Positions 22,301 to 32,619 of a stretch of 64,000 nucleotides of DNA are shown here, piece after piece. Location of the stretch: positions 42,917,511 to 42,981,510 of the forward strand of contig CM064424.1 of assembly GCA_032690845.1 (NCBI GenBank). The letters are read 5' to 3'. Source of the DNA: Eleusine coracana subsp. coracana (taxonomy: Eukaryota; Streptophyta; Magnoliopsida; Poales; Poaceae). The first letter of the stretch is position 1; every line of letters starts with the position of its first letter. The translations under genes and the position numbers were made by a program. The notes below the pieces were generated by a model. It worked only from the letters and a program-made list of their open reading frames with translations. It was not told the DNA's origin and did no database searches.

Positions 22301-25300
22301 GGTTAATACCAATCACATGCACCGTTTGTTTGCAATAACTAATCACAAGATCAAAAGTGCAGTAGACCATAAATTTGTTCAATGGAATCTGTAGCTTATT
22401 TTCTAAAAGCAATTTTCCCAATTGAAGAATGTAAATTACTGGTAGGCATGGATTAGTGTGGTGCAGCTATCTGTAGCATACATGCAAGAGATGGATGTGG
22501 AGCCGTGGAAATTTACAGGGATCCCACTGTCAAGATTGCCTAGGAATCCTTGTGGCCAGAGGAACCAAGAGATACGCCTACTAAATTTATTCTTGATGTT
22601 GACTTGTTCAGTGGCTTTTATTATGATTCATATACGGACCATGTATATGAACTATAAGCAAAAAACTGACTGCTTATGAGAACTTAAAGGTGTGTAGGAG
22701 CCATGTATACCTACAATGTGCATGTCCTATAGTTGCTTTCTTTACGTTTGTTTCCATTTGGGTCTTGTAAAGATCGAATTTAAAAACCAGGGAAGCTGGG
22801 AAAGTCCACTTTATCATTGATAACCAGGCACTAAAAACCATGAATTCACATAGCTGATTTTTGAAGGTACTATTTCTCCAGTACCAACAGACATGTTTTG
22901 TACACTCACTACAGGTAGGTTATGGATTGTGATACGGAGTACCTGTCTGCGCGGAAGAGGATGCATATCGACAGATGGCCATGGACTGTCAAACTCGAAT
23001 CGATGTTGAAGACAATTTTTATGTCGGTGTAGTCTTGCATTCGAGGCTCCATCATTGCTGGGAATTTCTGTTTAATCTGAAAAATGTGCATACCCATACA
23101 TGTCTCTTGAAGAACCTGTTAGAACAGGAAGGTATACAAATTCTATAGAAAAAATAAAGGAATCCTGCACCAGAGTAAAAGAACTGAATAGAACGGAAAG
23201 GTATATAGATTCTCTACAAAAGAGAAATCAAGGAATTGGCGTGCTGTTTAATCACCTTCCATGGACGTTGTGCAGTGGAAGAAAAACAATCAAGGAATTA
23301 ATCTATTGTTTAATTACCTTCAGTTTGTTGAATACGAATAAAGATAACAGATTCCATATCTGCGGTGTAGAGGACGTACATGGATCCATGGTTTGACCGG
23401 TCCTTGATGTACGTTGTCCAGTTGTTTTCACTGGCCTGCTCAATGTCGAGAGCTTTCCTGGTGATCTGGTAGATCGGAGTGCCGCAGGTGCCGAAAGGTT
23501 TTGCCTTGTTGTCAACTTCGAGTGAGATAGACGTTTTAGAGATAATTTTTGTATTGAGATACGTATGAGATGGTTAGAGGTAGAGAGATCTTTTTTCTTT
23601 TCTAGAAGATTGGGATCGTAACCTATGCAAGCCATATGCAAGTTCGGTTAAACATATTATTTTCTTTTCATAAAATTCCTGATACCGATGGAACTCTGTA
23701 GCTGGTGGGATTCGACCTCTGGCCAATGGAATTCCTCACGTTGGAGGGTGAACGTGAGTGGATTTGCATTGGAGATACATCAACGGCCAGGTGTTAATAC
23801 CAAATAATACAAAGAAGAGATTAATGGCTACTCCCTCCGTTCATATTTAGATGTCGTTTTGAAGTTGGACACGGGAAATAAGGAGAAGTAAAAAGATGGG
23901 TGCACTGAAAACGAGAAGGAGAGAGATAGAGATAGAGATGTAGTGGGAAAAGAGAATATTGTATTGGGAAGAGAGAAAGGTGCATTGGGAAGCGAGAATG
24001 ACATGTAATTGTAGAAAAGTTGGAAACCTTAGAATGACATGTAAATATGAACGGAGGGAGTAGATGTTTTGCTTTATTGTGAGAATTTCTAGCATATTTC
24101 CCTTTTTTTCTAGACATCGTGGTGGAAAGTTCATCTCCTTTTATTATTAAATAGATTCCAGTTATTGATATAATTTCTCTCTTTCTTGTTAGAGTTCAAG
24201 TTCCTCAAGAGGTTGATACTTATCCATGGTCGATATTCATACAATCGAACATCATTTATTTCACAGTACTCATTCTACAAGTCACTTCTGATTTGTTTCA
24301 TACAGATTCTGTGAGTCTCCCTTGCCCTTGCCCAGTGGATGAACTTCTGATTGTGCTGCTCAGCTACTGCTACTGTTTTACCTTCACATGGACTTCTGTC
24401 TTGAATGCTCACATGTATTAACCTTTGTTAGGTTTTCATTTTTGTCTGGGCTCTCTGGAACTAGCTTGTTCAACTCAATTAGCCTGATGGCCTATAATGT
24501 TTTCTACACAAGTCTACCAGTAGTGACTATCATTTTTGACAAGGATATCTCTGAAACTACTGTAATGCAATATCCCCAGATTTTACTGTATTCTCAGGCT
24601 GGGAGGTAAAATAGAATATCGCTTTCTCTTTGTTTGATATTTTGGTTAACTTCCTATACAAGTATCTGTAGTTGATTTGTGTTACTAATATGAATAGTTT
24701 TGTTATCTTACCAGGCTTTTAAGTCCAAGTACGTTTTCTGGATGGTTTGGGCGCTCATTTTACCATGTAAGTCATACTTTCTCCATATTTCTTGTTTATG
24801 TTTCAGGTTCCATTGGGCATCATGATAAGTTTATCAAAGATTTAAGCTGTGTTGTGTTTGTTGTTGGTACACTGATGGTCATGAGGGAGTTTCTCTTTGT
24901 TCATCCTTTTTCTAGCAAATTTATCTGTGCAATATTTCCTGGAGGATGCACAACACTTTGATTCATGATTAGATTCTAACACAACAACAACAATAACAGT
25001 GCCTTTTAGTCCCGGTAGGCTATAGATTAAATTTTTTGAAGTTGGGTTTCATCTCCATAAGACTGGCTAAAATAGCTGTTGGGGTGGCCAAGCCTATCAC
25101 AGCCCCTCCTTTATCTGGGTTTGGGACTGGTTACGTTAGGACAACATAGGTGGACTTCATGATTAGGTTCTGACTTCTGAGCTTATATTATTTTTGTTCT
25201 CGAATAAACCTGAATGTGCAAAGGATGATAGATATAAAAATCAGTTGTACACCACGAAAAGGCATATATACCACGTCAGCAATGGAATTACGGGATAGTT

Positions 25301-26170
25301 GATTCTTCACTGCATAGAGTGCCAACTGTATGGGCATGGGCCGATGCATGAATTTATGATAGCTGGTTTCTGTCTGTCATTGGGTATGTTTTATGAGCCC
25401 CTTCTTCAACTCCACTGCATAAGACTATGTATTTCTAATTTCAGGCCCTTGTTGTTTTCTTGATCACAATATGTGTATATTCTGCTGAGAAATGTGAAAT
25501 GGAGGAACTCTCAATGGTTGCACTATCTGGATGCATCTGGTTACAGGCTTTTGTTGTGACAATGGAGACAAAGTAAGTTTTCATGGTAACTTTGGATGCA
25601 TAGGAGGGGCTTAAAATACTGCTGACATTATCTTCTGTCTCTTACAGCTCATTCACTTACCTACAAATCATTCTCATATGGGGAAACCTTGTGGCCTTCT
25701 ACGTGATCAATTTAATAGTCAGTGCAGTGCCAACTCTTCAGATGTATACAATCATGTTTCGCCTGTGCGGTCAACCTTCATACTGGCTAACCATGGCTGT
25801 AAGTCTACTCTTGTTAAAGTTCTCTATCTTGTGTAATTATAACTATGGGCTGATCTTTGTTTCCCACTACATGGCGAACGTCTTGGACCAGCTGATTGCC
25901 ACGGTAGGAATGGGTCCAGTGATGGCTTTGAGATGCTTCAAAACCTTTTATCAACCTAGCGCCATTGACATACTCCAGCAGAATGAGCAGACCAATGAAT
26001 GTACCCAAACGCCCAGAAATTTGGAGCCGGCATTTAAGTCGGCAAGAATCAATCTCACTAATTTGCTGACTGGTTTGTGCAGAAGCACAGGTTCTAATTA
26101 CCAGCCTTTGCTTTCAGATTCTGCGGCGTCCACAAGATCACACGTGAGTGTATTAGCAGGCGGGAGATAG
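7180..26170 (+). CDS. ALA2: P4-type phospholipid-transporting ATPase (flippase), ALA2 type
   Basis: Proposed coding exons: 7180-7301, 7933-8146, 9436-9552, 11798-11890, 11965-12139, 12245-12411, 13323-13427, 15032-15129, 15219-15361, 16242-16338, 16435-16544, 16629-16793, 17685-17839, 17968-18048, 18149-18269, 18995-19098, 19879-20010, 20374-20527, 24193-24310, 24432-24605, 24715-24766, 25445-25572, 25648-25798, 25892-26170. Together they give 1084 residues; every junction keeps frame. The family moves phospholipids to the cytosolic leaflet of endomembranes using ATP. Visible motifs: DGEI 156-159 in the actuator domain (DGET is usual), DKTGTLT with phosphorylated D380, KGAD 523-526, TGDK 635-638, GDGGND 749-754, and PISI before the phosphorylation site. 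The first two membrane segments are in exon 2 and the last six are in exons 19-24. The start MTRFVYINDD and the whole length match Arabidopsis ALA2 (about 1107 residues, recalled). ALA flippases need an ALIS/CDC50 partner; none is encoded here. Intron 10 uses a GC donor at 16339. Exon 14 opens with C588 where ALA2 has W, as I recall. Confidence 0.92.
8940..9200. repeat. Retroelement-like fragment with a tRNA-primer-like site
   Basis: In intron 2, the phrase AGCTTAAGCTTTTGGG is followed by TGGTATTAGAGTC, which resembles the initiator-Met primer-binding site (TGGTATCAGAGC), and then by CTCGAGTTCGAGCCCCGG. This order is seen at LTR and internal junctions of small plant retroelements. A tRNA-derived SINE is an alternative because the last phrase also resembles a box B. 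No ends could be fixed. Confidence 0.35.
10249..10423 (+). mobile_element. Au-type SINE flanked by a 19-bp target duplication
   Basis: A box A (TGGCACAGTGG, 10260-10270) and a box B (GGTTCGAGC, 10302-10310) lie at tRNA-like spacing. They are followed by a CCGCATGCGGGGTAAGGC block and a CACGTGGGAGGTTCAGCACTGG block, the order I recall for the plant Au SINE family. The element is bounded by perfect copies of TTAGTAGTTATTTACTTTG (10230-10248 and 10424-10442). This is the hallmark of LINE-mediated insertion. It lies in intron 3 of the flippase gene, in the sense orientation, and contains a 33-base C tract. Confidence 0.8.
10348..10380. repeat. 33-base C homopolymer inside the SINE
   Basis: An uninterrupted C run replaces the C-rich middle of the SINE. 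It is probably slippage expansion. Its exact length is uncertain in any assembly. Confidence 0.9.
12744..13245. mobile_element. Mutator-type MITE with long terminal inverted repeats
   Basis: About 150 bp at each end are inverted copies of each other (left GGGAAAAGTCCATTTTACTCC, right inverse complement GGAAAGTCTGTTTTACTCC, continuing through the ACAATTCACTTTGTCCAATTT block). Both sides are flanked by the same 9-bp sequence TTTCATCTA (12735-12743 and 13246-13254). Long inverted repeats and a 9-bp duplication point to the Mutator superfamily. The 502-bp element has no coding capacity. It lies in intron 6, ending about 77 bp before exon 7. Confidence 0.88.
15828..16106 (+). repeat. Possible solo LTR or TRIM relic in intron 9
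   Basis: The stretch opens TGTTATGGG and closes CCCATAATCA, imperfect inverse complements as in LTR ends, and contains a TATATATGCC TATA-like core near 15990. No matching 5-bp flanks were found, so this is a weak call. Confidence 0.25.
17208..17225. repeat. (CA)9 microsatellite
   Basis: Nine perfect CA units lie in intron 12, just left of the 102-bp tandem duplication. Confidence 0.9.
17234..17440 (+). repeat. 102-bp tandem duplication in flippase intron 12
   Basis: The phrase TCTATGTGATTCATGAACC starts at 17257 and again at 17359. The following text is also duplicated (ATTGATTGGTGCTAATATAA in both), with about 10 percent difference. The spacing of 102 is a multiple of three and an open frame runs across both copies, but nothing else suggests it is coding. 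Confidence 0.85.
18512..18565 (+). repeat. Perfect 27-bp tandem duplication in intron 15
   Basis: The unit starting ACTTCAACTCAGGTGTCTGA is present at 18512-18538 and repeated exactly at 18539-18565. It looks like a recent slippage or end-joining duplication. Each copy contains a CAG acceptor-like triplet. Confidence 0.85.
21293..22115. mobile_element. hAT-like non-autonomous element rich in GATACGTATC motifs
   Basis: The left end CTATGCAGCACGGATACGG is matched by the inverse complement of the right end (CTATGTAACACGGATACGT). Both sides are flanked by the 8-bp sequence TTGTGCAG (21285-21292 and 22116-22123), the hAT duplication length. Both subterminal regions are packed with GGATACG/CGTATCC words, including palindromic GATACGTATC copies near 21961, 22023 and 22062. 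Such repeats are typical of transposase-binding sites. The middle holds a GC-rich stretch and a CT-rich microsatellite. No transposase is visible. It lies in intron 18 of the flippase gene. Confidence 0.75.
21793..21860. repeat. CT/CCT-rich low-complexity tract
   Basis: A pyrimidine-only stretch of TCTCTC and CCTCCC units lies inside the hAT-like element. Open frames read here on either strand are composition artefacts (arginine-, serine- or proline-rich). Confidence 0.85.
22943..23540 (-). pseudogene. Unidentified gene fragment inside flippase intron 18, antisense
   Basis: Two exon-like blocks read on the minus strand. The first (about 23540-23318) encodes about 75 residues including EVDNKAKPFGTCG, YQITRKALDIEQ, NNWTTYIKDRSNHGS and YVLYTADMES, and ends in a donor-like GAAG|gtaatt. 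The second (23076-22943) follows an acceptor-like tttttcag and encodes IKQKFPAMMEPRMQDYTD and IKIVFNIDSSLTVHGHLSI. The composition and absence of stops look coding. However, there is no start codon, and directly joining the two blocks is out of phase. I do not recognise the family. It is probably a captured or decayed gene piece. Confidence 0.4.
23831..24060. mobile_element. Stowaway MITE
   Basis: The ends CTCCCTCCGTTCATATTTA and, inverted, CTCCCTCCGTTCATATTTAC match almost perfectly, and TA flanks both sides (23829-23830 and 24061-24062). Terminal CTCCCTCCGT and a TA duplication define Stowaway (Tc1/mariner-derived) elements of grasses. The 230-bp copy ends about 130 bp before exon 19. Confidence 0.95.
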
Positions 26171-26883
26171 AACCAACTGCCCGTTCATTACAGTACAGAA
26201 GTTTCATAGAATGTCACACAATGAACTCAACTAGTTAGACCATAGAACATTACTGATCAAATCTCTCGTGATATAGCGTTTGAGAATAAAAATATTTCTG
26301 ATAGCCACGGCACTCATGTGGTAGACATCAAGTTGGTGTAGAGTACATGGCATCTCTGCAGGTTCGCGCTGATGATTATTCAGCCAGCTGAGCAAGTTCT
26401 ATTGGTAGTGGTGCCACCTGCTTGATAAAATGTCGCAGGTGTACCACCGGTGAATTTTGTCCACGAACTGTTCCAAATTGGGTAGAAGTTTGTATGTCCT
26501 GTACGGTATTCTCTCGTATGTAGCCTTTCCTAGGTTCCAACAGGCTGACTGGCATCCTCCTTTTTTTTTTTTTTGCATTCATCCAGATTTCCAAGGTGCA
26601 ATCGTGAAGTTGATCATTTTTATTTATTTCTGTACCTTTTATATGGAAATATACTTAACGTATTAAGGAAATGTCATGTTAACCAAGAAGCCATTTGTTT
26701 TCTTTTTCTGTGTCCTTTGTGCTCGATATTGCTCGGCAGTTCACATACGCAGTACAGAAAATCTATAAGTTTTGAATGGTTGTACCTTCTACGTGGATGT
26801 ACGGTACATGAAGAACCTTTGCCCAATCGGCCCCATCTTGAGATTGGTTAATAGGTTGGCTCCCTGCTGCTGCTTCTCAGTTC
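26171..26883 (+). other. 3' untranslated region and downstream flank of the flippase gene
   Basis: No further coding sequence is seen. AATAAA-like hexamers are sparse (GAGAATAAAAATA at about 26282 is the best early candidate). The region ends against the oppositely oriented LRR fragment, so the two units converge. Confidence 0.5.
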
Positions 26884-27660
26884 TCACTCGTTTCTTCCCC
26901 ACAGCCAGGTGAGACAGGATGTTATGGTAAAGAGTTGTGGACAACCCTCCACCCATGCGCTTCTAAGGCTTCTAAAGCACTGGAAGCCATCAGCCAAACG
27001 TAGCCCTTCAGATTTGATGAGCTCAAGATTTCCTAGGGACTTGAATTGATCTGCAAACTGTACAACTGTGCGGTGGTAATACTCAATCTTCATTGGTAGA
27101 TTTGCCAATACTTGTAAACAGGTCGGTGATACCAGAATGTAGTTTCCAGGCTTGGATATCTTCAGCTCTCTCAATGCGGATAAGTACGGAAGGCGTGGCA
27201 ACTGTCTCAGGGACGGACATGATTCAAGATTGAGCTTCTTGAGATGTCCAAGGAACAATGACGACCCATGAGCATTATATTCTGCTGTTGTGTCTCTGTC
27301 CACTCCACCCATTGTTCCACCCAATGAAACTCAGCTTCTCAAGAGATGGGAAACTGCCTAAGGATACACTGCTGATGTGCTTAACTGAGGGCAACTTTCT
27401 TAGACACGCAACTTTGAGCAAAGAGAGATAACCCAATGGTTGAAGTGTAGACAAGAAACGACAGCTTTCAAGATTTAAATGCAAGAGATTCAAGATTTAA
27501 ATGCAAGAGATTTGCCAAATTATCTGGCTGGAGCAGCCAATCAGGAAAAGCTTGGTCCTGGTAGAATTTGATGGCTAAATCCTTTATGTTTGGATGTGGC
27601 TGCAGTCCTTCAAAAGCAAACTTTGGAACCTTTTTGAGAGCGGAGAATACTCACGCAATA
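26884..27660 (-). pseudogene. Truncated NLR-type leucine-rich-repeat fragment
   Basis: The minus strand encodes LRR text typical of plant NLR immune receptors: VPKFAFEGLQPHPNIKDL, FPDWLLQPDNLANLLHLNLE, LQPLGYLSLLKVACLRKLPS, HLKKLNLESCPSLRQLPRLP and LRSAWVEGCPQLFTITS. No NB-ARC or N-terminal domain lies upstream. A perfect 22-bp tandem duplication (27469-27512) breaks the frame, and a second shift occurs near 27305. The piece is therefore a 5'-truncated pseudogene. In intact relatives these repeats would sit near the C-terminus and take part in effector or guardee recognition. It converges on the flippase gene. Confidence 0.8.
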
Positions 27661-27747
27661 CCTTAATCTCTACACCTTATTAATTGAGGTGATGTCGTCT
27701 AGATTATTTTTTTTTGTCCAAATGTGTCCGTAACGTTGTCGTATTTA

Positions 27748-29483
27748 GGGTGTGTTTGGTTGTGTTGTAGCTGTGGAAAAAGTTGTAGGCTATGAGCTGT
27801 GGGAAAGCTGTTGTGAGATTTGGCTGTAGAAAAGCAGAAAGCCGTTTGGTTAAAATAACTGTGGCTGTGAAAAAGCTGATTGTGGCTGCGGAAATGACTG
27901 TAATGTCCCTGAATGTTTGAGGAACAATTTATATGGAAATTGATCATAACAAAATATTTTGTTTAAATATTAACAAGTAAATGACCATTTTAGAAAAATG
28001 ATCTTAAATATTTTATAGTGTTACATCCATAATATTTTGGTCCATATAAATATAATGATTACATTGTTCATACGAGTAGTCTCCAACAACATAATTATCT
28101 CCCTCTTGCACTAACCAAAGCATCGGCTATCCTATTACGAATAGTATTCATTGTATCCTCAGTTTCATCATCTACATTCTCATCTCCTTGTGTATGTGAT
28201 GTGACACATGCGGCACGTGGTAGGTACTCCTCATCTGCATCACATCTATCGAACAACTTATTTCTCAAGTTGCTATCACGAATAAAAATGTGCAATATCA
28301 TACAAGCTAGAACGATATGCTTCTGACTACGAATAGGAAAACTTGGTATGACCTTCAAAATATGTCATTTTTGCTTTAATACTCTGAAAGAACGTCCAAT
28401 AACATTTCTAAGACATGAATGCAAGAAATTGAACATCTCGTACTTCCCTTACGGAGGATGTCCGGACCGAGCTCGGAATTCCGGTATATGGTATGTGCTT
28501 CCTTTGAAAGGAGCAAGATATCCAATTTGGTTTGGATAACCGGAGTGAACAAGGTAATATTTTCCTATTAAACCAACAAATGCACAACAAATGTTAATTT
28601 TACTATTTCATGGTGGAGTCGAATATGACAAATGGAAATAGAAGGAATCATATATACCTTTAGGCGGCACCGGAAAAGAAGGAAAATTTGCTAATGCATG
28701 ATTCAAGATCCGAGTGTCATGTGCAGACCCCGGCCAACCAGCTACCGCAAAGGTAAACCTCATGTTAAAGTCATATATTGCTAGCACATTTTGAGTAGTG
28801 TTGCCATGTCAATATGTGTGATTAACCACTTCCTCTGGTTCTACTTGAACTGGAACATGTGAACCATCTATAGCTCCAATAGCGCCTTTGAAATAAGGCT
28901 AGAAACATTCCTCTTTGATCCTTTCATGCTCAGTAGAAAAAGTAGGATCTGTTGGTTTTATATTTTCCTTTGCTAACTTGGGCAAACAATTCAACACTTC
29001 ATAGAACTTGGTGTGAACTGTCCAAGTTGACCACGTAAAACAATTTTCAACTTGTGAGAATGATTGGGTTCCTCCAACGATCCACAAGAACATCGCCAAA
29101 GCCTCAATTGATGATACATTCCAAGTTGATGCCTCAATTAATGATACATTACTGATCAAACCTGAAGCTGCCGTCAGGTGCTGCGCCTTCAGCCGTCGCC
29201 TCCGCCTGTAACCCTAGCTGAACGGAAGAGCCATAAAGAAAGAGGAGGCAAGATCACAGGAAGGGAAAAGAATGAAACGGTACGCACATAATAGATGGCA
29301 AGCAGGTACTTTTGCCAAACTTTGAGATTTCACAGCCGAGAAAGCACCTTGCAAGGTGCAGTGAAACTACACTATGCAAAAGCAGCTGCTGCCGTGAAAA
29401 GTTGCTAGAAAAGCTGACCCTTTGGTTGGCTGTGGGCTTTTTCAAAAATAAAAGCAGGCTAAAAAGCACAACCAAACAGAGCC
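27748..29483 (-). mobile_element. PIF/Harbinger DNA transposon, degenerate
   Basis: The ends GGGTGTGTTTGGTTGTG and, inverted, GGCTCTGTTTGGTTGTG match, and TTA flanks both sides (27745-27747 and 29484-29486), the PIF/Harbinger duplication. Inside, the minus strand carries transposase debris. The Myb-like second ORF of autonomous Harbingers is not recognisable. The length of 1736 bp is short for an autonomous copy. Confidence 0.85.
28095..29159 (-). pseudogene. Harbinger-type transposase (DDE_Tnp_4), broken
   Basis: The N-terminal part (29159-28899) reads SSIEALAMFLWIVGGTQSFSQ, ENCFTWSTWTVHTKFYEVL and LPKLAKENI. The C-terminal part (about 28540-28095) reads SGYPNQIGYL, FNFLHSCLRNVIGRSFRVLKQKW, then IPSFPIRSQKHIVLACMILH and FIRDSNLRNK. 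This order fits the plant Harbinger nuclease, which cuts and rejoins DNA at TWA targets. Several frames are used and the middle, where the first catalytic residues would lie, is poorly preserved, so the enzyme is inactive. Confidence 0.8.
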
Positions 29484-29486
29484 TTA

Positions 29487-31260
29487 GTTTGTATCATACA
29501 ATAATTCACCAATCAGTTTGAGTTATTTCTGAATTATTTTCTAATTCTTTGTTAAATTATACTCTGATTTCAATTGGATATTTCATACTAACAACAATTA
29601 ATCATTTATTGCTTTAATATCATATTTTGGATGGATACTAATAACAAAAATTTCAATAATAACTCACTCCAAATATATTATAATATTTTAAAACTCAAAA
29701 AGGTAAAGCAAAATAAAAATTGAGTAAATACTCAAGCCAAAAAAAATGATTAATTGAAAACCTTTTTGTTGGCACCGGAATTTGACTAGTCCCATTGATT
29801 AGAGGCAGGAAATTAAAATCGGTAGAAGTCAATGAAGTTTCAACGGCCGAAAAGAGTTAAGTGGGTCCGATAGGGTTATTTTATCCTTTTCTATTTTAGT
29901 TTAGATTTTATTTTAAATATAGTCGGTTTGTTTAGGAGTCCTGACCGAATCGGGTCAGAACCTCTTACACAAGGTTATAAATATGTAATAGGATCTGTAA
30001 AAAAAACAATTCTTTCGTTCAATATAATTCAGCGCATCGCCAACTTTTCCTACTCGACGAAACCCTCATCTCGCGCGGGCTGCATCAGCTCTGATCTCAG
30101 TGAGAGGCTTGGATTAGTCACCCTCGATAATTCTATCAATCTCAACTAGTACTTTCTCATTAATTTGTTATTCTAGATGCTATTATTAGAGTTGTTAGTT
30201 ATTCGATAATTAGATCTGTTTAATGCTTGTTCTATCGACTCTGATTGCAATACTATCTTGGTTGAAATTGATCTATTGTAATCTCGGTAGATTTTATAGG
30301 TATTATTTAGGTCTATTATTCGAGTTATTTTATTGATTTTATCTGTAAATAGGTTAAATCTAGCTCTATCTACCGTATTTGAATATTGTCTCGATTAAGT
30401 TCGATCTTTTCGAATTAGTAAGGCTGCATCAATTTTAATCTCTTACTAGGTAGATAGGGTTAGATCCGACCAGTTTATAGGTAGAGTCGATAGGGTTCTA
30501 TCGGGGCGTTTAGCCGATAAGTTATCACGGTTCAATCGACTTTCTAGTACTGAATTGATTATATTATTTATTTTGATGGTCGTTTGCCCTCTTGTTTAAG
30601 TAAGATAGATTTATGATTTCGAGACATATTTGCAATACCAGCTAATTAAATCTATCAATCTGACGTCATCGATAGAGTGAGTTCATACGTAGTACTGTAG
30701 ATCTATCGACTCAGCTCTATCGACTTTGGCACTTTTCATCAATTTGGCCAGTTGCTTTATGAATATTGTAGCTTTATTGGCTTTGGCTAGTCGATTCGAT
30801 CTTTTATCAGCATTTATGATTTAAAACTGTTTATTAAATTAAACTATACCGATAAGCCGATACAATCAGCCGATTAGTTTAATTTCTTTTATTTTCTTTA
30901 TTCATGTAATAACCTCGGCTAATTTCATGAATAGTGACTATCGGCTTTCTTCATCGGCCTGTCCTAGGCCGATGACCCGCGTCTTCTGACCGTTTGTCTC
31001 TTTGTCGATTTCCAGGAAAAATTGACTAGCATGCCCCCGGTTTCTCGTATTGAGCCTGCACTAGAGTTAAGCAGATCTCCCAGATCATGCATGATGATTT
31101 TCGTATCAACACTTTTACAGTTTAAAAAAACATTATAACCATAAATTTTTTAATAAAGACCTATGACAGCGTACTGGTATTTTGCTAGTCAGAGATTATG
31201 AGAGTACATATATATATAAGCACCATATGGGCCGGTTTATAGAACAATACCGGGACATTT
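29487..31260. repeat. AT-rich region with possible LTR remnant
   Basis: From 29766 a TGTTGGCACCGG start is followed by a stretch with AGTCCTGACCGAATCGGGTC and ATAAATATG (TATA-like, about 29976). It then runs through many ATCGGCT/CGATAG words to about 31020. The layout (TG start, promoter-like core, no coding) resembles a long LTR or its leader. No second copy or target duplication is visible. No gene is seen. Confidence 0.3.
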
Positions 31261-31289
31261 TGGCTTAGAGATTAACGCATACAAAGGAG

Positions 31290-31735
31290 ATATAAAGCTT
31301 GTCTAACATCCCTCACAATCGGAGCATCGAGATCAGCCACTAGTGGAGACATTCTAACTGGAACAAAATTTAATGAAGGCAGAGGTAGGCAGACCTTAGG
31401 TGAATATATCCACATACTAAGAGTTCGTAGGCACATGAAGAATTTGGATGACACCAGTGGTAACCTTGTCATGAACAAAGTGGAAGTCGATCTCAATATG
31501 TTTGGTACGCTAATGTTGCACCGGATCCAGGTTGGAGGAAAGCTGGACCGCACTTACATTGCCACAATACACAAGGGTGGCACGACCAAGTGGAGAATGC
31601 AACTCATCCAACAATTGGTGCAACCAAGCCGTCTCAGTGACGACGTTAGCAACAACACGATACTCCTCCTCTACACTGGAGCAAGAGATGGTGGGCTATC
31701 ACTTGGAGGACCATCATGATACTCGGCCTTAAGTG
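31290..31735 (-). pseudogene. Copia RNase H C-terminal fragment
   Basis: The minus strand reads NPVQH, RTKHIEID, HFVHDKVTTGVIQILHVPTNS, VDIFT and GLPTSAFIKF with several stops. This is the RNase H end of a copia polyprotein (compare the same text in the copia element at 39.7-40.3 kb). The rest of the element is missing. Confidence 0.75.
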
Positions 31736-31739
31736 CCAC

Positions 31740-32510
31740 TTCCAAGTACTACTTCGTCTATGAAAAGGATTTGTTTGCTTTTATCATGGTTGTGGATAGA
31801 TGGAGACTACAGAGGCAGGAGTTTTTGATGTAAACTGATCACAAAAGTCTTGCATACTTGAATGACTAGACAATGCATCCTGAGTTGCAAAGAAAAGCCA
31901 TACAAGACTGATGGGCCTGCAATTCAAGATTGTATACAAGAAGGACAAGGAAAATGCTGCAGTTGACGCTCTATCTACAATACCCCAGCCTATGACTTCT
32001 TTTGTACTATCAACAATCCAACCATTATGGGTGCAATAAGTACTCAACTACTAAATCATAGATGTGGAAACTCAGATATTGTTGACACAGTTAGCCCTAA
32101 AAAGTCCAGATGATAATGGATTTTCTCTCAGCAAAGGGATCATAAGATTTGGTGATCAGGTTTGGATGGGCAACAATTCAGTTATTAAGACCAAACTAAT
32201 TGATGCATTTCATTCTAGTGCAATTGGAGTACATTCAGGGGTGCAAGCTACATATCTATTCTCTGGAAAAGGACTCAAGATAGATGTGGAGAACTTTGTT
32301 AAGCAGTGCAACACATGTCAACAAGCCAAGCATGAAAGAATACACCATGACGATTTGTAACAACAACCTCTATCTGTCCTAAGAGGAGTTTGGCAAAACA
32401 TCACTATGAATTTCATAGAGGGTCTCCCAAAGTTAGAAGGATTCAATTCTATAATAGTGGTGGTGGACAAATCCTCAAATCATCCAACCACATGATTGTT
32501 TAGACGGTAC
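31740..32510 (+). pseudogene. Ty3/gypsy pol fragment: RNase H to integrase
   Basis: In order, the plus strand carries an RNase H segment (VYEKDLFAFIMVVDRWR, TDHKSLAYLND), a zinc-binding integrase N-terminus (GVHSGVQATY, then C-N-T-C in VKQCNTCQQAKHER, 32064-32360) and the start of the integrase core (ITMNFIEGLPKLEGF, IIVVVDKS) up to about 32500. Stops at about 31831, 31869 and 32358 and frame changes show it is dead. It abuts the oppositely oriented copia piece, so the two arose from different insertions. Confidence 0.8.
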
Positions 32511-32619
32511 TGGTAGAGGAGGAGGATGGTGGTAAGTTGAGGAAACGTTTAGACTGGTAAATGAAGGTATGAAAGGTTATCTAGCCTTGGATTAATGATG
32601 AGTTTTGGTGATAGATGAT

